Shown here: positions 57,612 to 64,000 of the stretch, piece after piece
Layout: every line of letters starts with the position of its first letter
Position numbering within the stretch: the first letter of the stretch is position 1
NCBI RefSeq assembly: GCF_022539505.1
Contig: NC_061510.1
Location: forward strand, 96,736,292 to 96,800,291
From: Lolium rigidum
Lineage: Eukaryota; Streptophyta; Magnoliopsida; Poales; Poaceae
DNA: 64,000 bases
Direction of reading: 5' to 3'
Made by a program: the position numbers and the translations under genes
Notes under the pieces: generated by a model
The model's database searches: none
Told to the model about the DNA's origin: nothing
What the model saw: only the letters and a program-made list of their open reading frames with translations

Positions 57612-58830
57612 CCGACACGGGAGAGAGGTTTCACGCCAGCCATCTCCTCCTTTTCCCCTTTCGGGTCTGTGCTCTGTTATGTAGTAGGGCTATGGTGATT
57701 TGACGCTATTAGAGGTCTGCTGATTCATGTTCGCCATGGTATTGTTTCTTTTGTTTAATAAGTTTGCAGATTGACGATCATGATATTGTATGTTTCACAT
57801 ACGAATTGTTACATGTAAAACTATCTGGTTGCGGCTTACGATTATCTAATGCCATTGCCTTGGTACTATTGGTACATCCCACTTGCATTTCCTCGGTACT
57901 GCATACTTGCGGTGCTGACTAGAGTGTCGAATTGTTAAGTTCGTGTTGAAGTCAATTAGGTGACCCATAAGCTGTTTGTTGAATTGCTGAAATGGTGTAT
58001 CCTCGGTTACAAATCCAAAACCAGATTAGTGTGCGCATGGCATAAGTTGTCATGAGAAAAGCAATAGATTGGCTCTGCGCCTAGTAGTGTCCACCAGATT
58101 TAGAGAAATCACACTAAACCCTCTTGTAGCCCTGTCCCTGTGTAACATGGAGATAGACTGAAACAATGATTCCTGAGATGTTTCTTTTCATGTTGCCGTG
58201 TCGGTATGGTAAGTGGATGCTGTTTGGTAGCTGAAGATCAGGGTTATGCTTTGACATAGAAGAGCATCACAGCGTGAATTGCTATCCCCTAACCCACATG
58301 TTTGCAGGGACTTCTTGAGATGATCTTTGCAGGGAACCTTCACTGTGTCTTACTTGCCCCTCCATATCTTGTTTGCCCCTATGAGTTTTTGTTTGACCAC
58401 GTTTTACCATCTTTAATTTCCTTATTACTAACTAAACAACCATGCATGAGATGCTTCTTATTGTGCTGCCATCCATGTTGGTATGGTAACTAGATGTTCG
58501 GTAGCTGAAGCTCAGGGTTCTAGATAGACATAGGGATCATCACAGCGTGCCTGACGGCTATCCCCTGGCCTGCGTGTTGGGTGGTGCCCTTTTATTGTGA
58601 TGATCTTTGCAGGGAACCTTCACCATGTCTTATTTCCCCTTCCATATCTTGTTTGCCGCTCGGGCCAATTTTCTCCATCTCTAATTTTCTTGCTGATATG
58701 GTTTGCTTAATATTTCTTGGTTTTCTAGTAGTTATACTTGGTATGTTGTCAGCACACAAGATATCTTTCAATTTTTCTGATTGATGGCGTTCACTAGTCT
58801 GCCCATTATACAAAACTAAGGAGATTGGGG
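57612..58830. other. ISD11 3' flank with a tandem duplication
   Basis: This contains two diverged copies of about 275 bp: 58175-58446 and 58447 to about 58725. Shared landmarks in order are ggtatggtaa, ggtagctgaag.tcagggtt, catcacagcgtg, gctatcccct, gatgatctttgcagggaacctt and ccatatcttgtttgcc. There are no coding features. Confidence 0.65.
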
Positions 58831-58845
58831 TTTACAAACAGATGT

Positions 58846-58956
58846 GTGCAGCCCACCCTGGTGCACCCGGGTTCGAGTCTTGGACTCAGCAAGGTTGCTC
58901 AAGTGGTTTCTTCTATAATAATTATGCCACCAAGGTCTAGTCTTTGGTCTCCTTTT
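58846..58956 (+). mobile_element. Short SINE with B-box, T-rich tail and 15-bp target duplication
   Basis: A 111-bp insert is bounded by perfect direct repeats TTTACAAACAGATGT (58831-58845 and 58957-58971). It contains a pol III B-box-like GGTTCGAGTCT near 58869 and ends in a T run. A T-stretch tail and tRNA-like head fit the cereal Au SINE. A recognisable A-box is missing, so the copy is probably 5' truncated. Confidence 0.75.
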
Positions 58957-59051
58957 TTTACAAACAGATGTCCACATAATAATGTTTACAAAATACTTGC
59001 AACAGCATAAAGTCAAATGTAGTAGGTTCGATAACGTAGTGATATGATTGT

Positions 59052-59177
59052 TACTCCCTCTGTTCCAAATTAATTGACTCAGCTTTGTCTACATATGCAT
59101 GTATCTCCATAGTAAAACATGTCTAGATACATGCGTATCTAGACAGTTGGGTCAATTAATTTTTAACGGAGGAAGTA
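59052..59177. mobile_element. Stowaway MITE (126 bp)
   Basis: The left end TACTCCCTCTGTTCCAAATT and the right end AATTTTTAACGGAGGAAGTA form classic Stowaway terminal inverted repeats within a TA duplication. A central inverted core catgtctagatacatg is at about 59118. Confidence 0.85.
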
Positions 59178-59481
59178 CGGAGACAGTAGAGCAATATCAT
59201 CAAGGTACTGAAGGGTGGTGATCAAGCAGTGGACAGGTTACCATCTGGTCCAAGGCTGTAAGCAATGTGGTTTTGTTGTAGCATTAGCAACCAGGTTTTG
59301 CCCATGTGATCTATTTTTTAGATGATACAGTTGAACTAGTTTAATATTGACATACTGTTACATAGTTCGAAAGTATATCCTTAGCACACTATTCACAGTT
59401 TGGTGGTTTTGGGATGCGCATATGGCATTGCCCCACCCAGATCACTACATATTTGGCCGGATGCAGAGAAATATTATCCTT
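59178..59481. other. 3' flank of the IST1-like gene
   Basis: No feature is recognisable; part is probably 3' UTR of the minus-strand IST1-like gene. Confidence 0.35.
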
Positions 59482-60127
59482 TTATGTGCACCCAAGGTGC
59501 CACCATTTTCGGCTCCGCTGGCCTTTGATCTCATCATCTGATCCATCAGAGTTGGTAATGACTTGTACATTCTCGTCGCTCTCCAGACCGGAGGTATTTG
59601 TTCTATGTGAGTGTTGATGGTCGTCTTCTAACTCTGAACTTCCATCCATGTCGTCCTGGCAGGACATTTCATCGATGAGCTCCTGAACGTTGCTATTGCC
59701 ATCATCAGTTACTTCCTGAAGCTCAGAGAAGTCCACCAAGATATCCTCTGTTTCTTCTGGGATCCCAGAGAAGTCCACCAAGATATTGTTCTCTGCCGCA
59801 ATCTCTTTGGTCACTTTCTTCTTCAGTTCCATGTTCGTTGTGTTTCCGGACAACTTCCACACCAGCTGCAATGGCAACAAAAAGGTTAACTCTGCAGTCC
59901 CTCTTTCTTCTGCGAATCAGTGGGACATACTAGAAATGATCAAATGAATAAGTATTCTTACGATGGGATCGACGATGTCGGTGCCCTCCTTGGCTGCCAC
60001 AGCAAAGTCATTGCCGAACTTGTCAGCAAGGATGGTACGGGCAAACAGCAGCTCCGGCAGGTCGCCGCACCAGCTGGCAGCAAACATGATGCTGGCTGCC
60101 GCTTCCCTTAACTCCTCATTGCACTCC
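59482..60127 (-). CDS. IST1-like ESCRT protein, last two exons only
   Basis: IST1 proteins bind ESCRT-III and the ATPase VPS4 in multivesicular-body sorting. Exon 60127-59962 (acceptor ...GCTGTAG) reads ECNEELREAAASIMFAASWC, GDLPELLFARTILADKFGND and ends VDPI at a GTAAGA donor. Exon 59865-59482 continues LVWKLSGNTTNMELKKKVTK, EIAAENN, then an acidic tail of about 100 residues ending WWHLGCT. This is the C-terminal half of the IST1 helical domain. The tail holds a short duplication, two ILVDFS units 14 residues apart. The N-terminal exons (the conserved FxxxFxxxKCKT-type start) are not found before 60130. LINE sequence starts within about 100 bp, so they are either beyond 64000 or lost. Reading frame and splice sites are intact in what remains. 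Confidence 0.75.
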
Positions 60128-60239
60128 CTACAGCCCAAACAGAATAGCCATGCCATGCAACCGTTCATGGGACCATAGAGGGCCAAATATGAGAACAAAG
60201 ATCACGTCAGGTGTGATGAAGCCTGTGTCTGGCTACGAG

Positions 60240-62213
60240 TCTAGGGTTAGGGCTGGCGACGAGCGGGCGATCGCAAGCCGCCACCCTACCAATCTCGGGA
60301 GCATTATGAGTCTTCGAAGGAATCAAGTCTCTGAGGTCAAAGGGAAGTCCATGTCGGTTACGGAGCGGAGTCCCAGGGATCTACGACCGGTGGCGGCCGC
60401 CAGGGAGAAGGAAAGTAGAACAGGTCTCGGGTCTTTTTTAGGCCTCGGAGAGGGGAAATCGCCCAGCGCCGCTGTGGTTTTCGATAATCCAGTCTTTGCT
60501 TTCGATCCCGGTTCTGATCAACTCCCTGCGTGTGATCGGGCGATGGATTCTGCCAGCAATTGGGGCGATCATGGGGGAGCCGCTGAGGCTCCTGCCCGCC
60601 CGAAGTTGTTGGTGAAAGCCTCGCCTGGAGCTACGCGTGATCGGAGCAGGGTGTCGGATCTTGGACGGGAGGAACCGGAGGTGGGCAATTGGCATACTGC
60701 GGAGAAGGATGGATTGAGGGATCTGGATGGGATCGTGGAAGGGGAGGTGGACATGGAGGACGATGAGGTTTTAGTCCTGGAAGATGAAGAGGAGGAGGAT
60801 CCACCTGAGGTACAGCAGCGTTGGCGTCTGTTGGGCAGGTACATCTCGCAGAGGAAACCCGATATTGATGACATGACAATCCACTTTAATTCCAAGGTTT
60901 GGAGGTTGAGGACGGGGGTAAACTTTGCACCGATGGGGAAGAACTGGTTCAAGATTACGTTGTTCTCTGAAGGAGATTTCAACTTCGTTACCCAAGGTGG
61001 TCCATGGATTTATCGTGGATACCCTCTCCTGGTGGCTAAGGTGCGGTGGTGACTCGAGACCGTCCGAGACGGAACTGAATACTGTGCCACTATGGGTGCA
61101 AGTTTATGATATGCCATGGAATCGCCAGAAGAAGGGTACTGCTACGCAGATTGGGAATAGAGTCTGGGTAAGTATTTGACTCGCCGATCTTGATGCGGAT
61201 GGGAACAGCCCGTATGATTTTTGAGGGTCCGTGTGGATATCCCGATCGATCAGAGGCTGAAACAGTCGATTACTACCCAGGTAAAGGGGAAGGACGAGAC
61301 GGATACCTATGTTCTGCGATATGAGAGGGTGCCTTATTTCTGCTTTTGGTGCGGCTTCATTGGGCATGACGATACAGAATGTGAGAAGAAACGTATTGGT
61401 GTACCCTCGCTGGAGTATGATTCCCGTCTACGGTGCTCACCGGTGCGGAAGTTTGAACGCAGACAAGCTTATGGTCCACCACAGAAACACGGCCAGGTGA
61501 AGAAGGGCCTGAATTTTTCGTCCAGTGATGAGAATTCTGCTACACTTGGGGTACCTATGGACCGCAGAAGGAATAGCAATGTGGTCAGGCATTCTGGAAA
61601 TCACATTCCGTCGAGAATTGATGCATGGGATGGTATTGAGGAGCAGGAAAAGGAAGGATCCGCGGAGGTCGACAATGAGCTAGCACATAAAATAAACCAC
61701 TTGAACTTGCCGCTTGTGTGCGTAGGTGATGAATCACGCGAGTACGGAGCTACAAGAAACCTCGTTGTTAGACCGGGCCGTGGTAGGGGCGCGAATGCAG
61801 GAGGTAGGCAAGGGATTATGGCTATGGAGAGTGGCCGAAAAATTATTGAGAATACAATGCCGATTGCCATGTATCCGGCGTTTCCATCTGCGAGCTATTT
61901 AGCAGGCCTTGGTAGTGAGGAGATGATACCACCATTGAGAGGCCTGGGCTCCTTTGTCTTCTCGGCAGGGGATACTCTGATGTCGGATGCTGATTCCATA
62001 CTTGGGAAGAGAGGCTCTCACCAGCAGGAGTGTGAATCAGTGGACCGCTCCAAAGACTGTGTGAAGGGAGGACCAGATATAGGGGAGGATTCGCAAAGGA
62101 AGGGTCGGCGGAAAATTAAAGTGGATGGGTTGAGGGATGATTTGGAGGCAACCAGCCAAGGGGCCGCTGGTCAACTGACGGGTTCGCACGGCGCGACCCG
62201 TCAGGCGCAATGA
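60240..62213 (+). pseudogene. L1-type LINE ORF1 (DUF4283-like, zinc knuckle), broken
   Basis: The frame 60150-61052 holds the N-terminal part, ending in the DUF4283-like segment (LLGRYISQRKPDIDDM, MGKNWFKITLFSEGDF). It is broken near 61050 and has a stop near 61179. The frame resumes about 61221 with VRVDIPIDQRLKQSITTQVK, the zinc knuckle CFWCGFIGHDDTEC (about 61340-61381), then a long linker to the stop at 62213. The boundaries of the element's 5' UTR are unclear (60130-60240). At least two lesions make this copy inactive. Confidence 0.78.
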
Positions 62214-64000
62214 ATTGCCTAGGATGGAACTGTCGGGGTGTAGGTGGCAAGCCGACAGTTCGAGATTTGGGTGAGATCACCCGTGCTACCAAAGCAAGTC
62301 TGATATTTCTTTGTGAAACACGCCAGAAAGCAGAAAAGGTCCGTCGTCTGCGAGGAAGGCTTGGACCGAGGGGCTTTACGAGGAGTTGATAGCGACGGAC
62401 TGAGTGGTGGTTTGGCTTTATTTTGGAATGACCAGATACATGTGGAGGTGCAAAGCCAATGCGAGAGATACATTGATGTCCATGTTAGAATATCTGAGGA
62501 TGATCCAGTATGGCGTCTGACTTGTGTATATGGTGAACCAAGGGTAGAGAATAGACATAATATGTGGTCTACTATGTGTAATCTAAAGCAACAATCGGAG
62601 TTGCCCTGGTGTGTGCTAGGAGATTTCAATGAAGCAATGTGGGCCTTTGAGCACTTCTCGGCAACCCAGCGATCGGAAACACGGATGTTGGCCTTCGGGG
62701 ATATGTTGGAAACTTGTGAGTTAGTGGATCTAGGTTTCTCCGGATTGCCATTTACATATGATAACAACGGACGGGGTCGTGGCAATGTCAAGGTCGGGTT
62801 GGACCGAGTGGTCGCCGATAATCGGTGGAGGAATTTGTTCGCGGATGCCGGCGTCGTTCATAAAACCTCGCCGTGCTCGGATCATTGCCCTATTCACATT
62901 ACAGTGTGAAAAGGAAGTGGTCCAAACAAAACGCCAAAAATTCAGAAGATATGAAGTTATGTGGGAGCGGGAAGCTTGCCTCCCGGAGTACATTTCAAAT
63001 GCGTGGGCTGAAGCTGGGCCAAAGGCAAATCTGGGCCAGATTAATATGGGCCTGGCAGAGGTCATGAAGCGCCTGCAAGAATGGAGCAAAACTAAATTTG
63101 GGAGCATCAAATTGCAGCTAGAGAAGTCCCGGAACCTCTTGGAAGAATTGCAGAGTATGAATGCTGATAGAAATGAAATCCGTGCTGTGGCCGACCAAAT
63201 GAATGAATTACTGTATAGGGAGGAGATGATGTGGATGCAACGTTCAAGAATCGACTGGCTGCGAGAAGGTGATCGTAATACAAAATTCTTTCATAGCAAG
63301 GCAGTATGGAGGGCTAGGAAGAACAAAGTAAAGAAAATCGTCGACGATCAGGGTATCGAGCATGACGACCAAGCCATGATGGGCAAACTAGTCAATGAAT
63401 ACTTTGAGGGTTTGTTTGCTGCGGATAGTTCCCTGGACCCGGACCTCATTCTCCCCTTAATAGAAACAAAAGTTTCGCCTGACATGAATGCCAGGTTGTT
63501 GGTAGAGTTTACAGACAAGGAAATATCGGATGCCCTCTTCCAAATTGGGCCCTTGAAGGCACCAGGAGCAGATGGATTCCCGGCCAGATTCTTTCAGCGG
63601 AACTGGAGTACTTTGAAGGAAGAAATAATTCCTGCTGTCAAGGAATTTTTCACAACCGGAGTTATGCCATCAGGTGTCAACGATGCTATCATTGTTCTGA
63701 TCCCCAAAGTAGACAACCCTACAAAAGTGACTGAATTCAGACCAATAAGCCTATGCAACGTGATTTACAAAATAGTCGCTAAGTGTCTGGTGAATAGACT
63801 GAGGCCGATACTCGATGACATAGTGTCCCTGAATCAGAGTGCGTTTGTCCCTGGACGACTGATCACTGATAATGCATTAGTGGCGTTTGAGTGCTTTCCC
63901 TATATACAGCAAGAGAAGGATCCAGAGAAGAGTTTCTGTGCATATAAACTTGACCTCTCAAAGGCATATGATAGAGTGGATTGGAGATTCTTGGAGCAAA
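62210..64000 (+). pseudogene. L1-type LINE ORF2: endonuclease and RT, runs out of window
   Basis: The start ATG at 62210 overlaps the ORF1 stop by 4 nt (ATGA). Endonuclease motifs are WNCRGVGGK, LCETRQK, then after a shift near 62360 the motifs WCVLGDFNEAM (about 62608), GLPFTYDNNGRGRG (about 62745) and SDHCPI (about 62880). Another shift near 62900 leads into a frame that stays open to the window end. It carries REGDRNTKFFH (about 63265), the RT block FRPISLCNVIYKIVA (about 63738), NQSAFVPGRLITDNALV (about 63834) and the start of the catalytic region KLDLSKAYDRVDW (about 63948). The FADD motif lies beyond 64000. Confidence 0.88.

Noticed and set aside
60438..60995. Minus-strand frames opposite LINE ORF1
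   Set aside because: Shadow frames of the acidic and charged ORF1 sequence.

Overview
This is a nuclear genomic segment of a grass, most likely a pooid cereal relative (Triticeae or a close lineage). The evidence is spliced plant genes with GT-AG introns, Stowaway miniature elements, a SINE with a T-rich tail, L1-type LINEs, Ty1/copia elements and a nonautonomous Helitron. It is not bacterial, and most of the short open frames are meaningless. Species was not determined.

Layout. 1-828 is the end of an LTR and 845-1086 a miniature element. 1498-2217 and 4662-5501 are two intronless tandem paralogues of a C2-like protein with highly charged insertions. 12516-6820 (minus) is a complete 16-exon HISN4 gene (imidazole glycerol phosphate synthase, histidine biosynthesis, plastid), read exon by exon to a 556-residue protein. 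12771-34000 is a repeat block. It holds a degenerate LINE RNase H tail (minus) and a second LINE (plus). That LINE is split at 16122/33327 by a copia element with 177-bp LTRs. This copia is split at 19105/31101 by a 12-kb, much younger copia on the opposite strand with 1.25-kb LTRs. Target-site duplications and rejoined domains support this order.

48460-34811 (minus) is a 23-exon gene for a REN1-type PH-RhoGAP-coiled-coil protein (808 residues), which switches off ROP GTPases. Upstream of it lie a GC-rich promoter with G-boxes and then a Helitron (51154-53617) carrying six identical ABRE/G-box motifs. 57132-54321 (minus) is a five-exon conserved gene of unknown function. It shares a 197-bp divergent promoter with ISD11 (57330-57611, plus), the LYR-motif partner of the mitochondrial cysteine desulfurase. 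60127-59482 (minus) holds the last two exons of an IST1-like ESCRT gene. Upstream of these exons lies a long L1-type LINE (about 60200 to the window end) with a broken ORF1 and an ORF2 that runs out of the window in the reverse transcriptase domain.

The host genes are unrelated housekeeping or signalling genes and do not form a pathway. The most notable novel-looking material is in the young copia: an extra downstream gene that appears to be spliced from a 10-nt first coding exon, clusters of a CCGGATAATCCGG palindrome, and an in-frame stop between gag and protease. The Helitron-borne G-box array upstream of REN1 and the charged-insert C2-like pair are the other main points. All exon models were derived by eye from splice consensus, phase and family resemblance; nothing was searched against a database.
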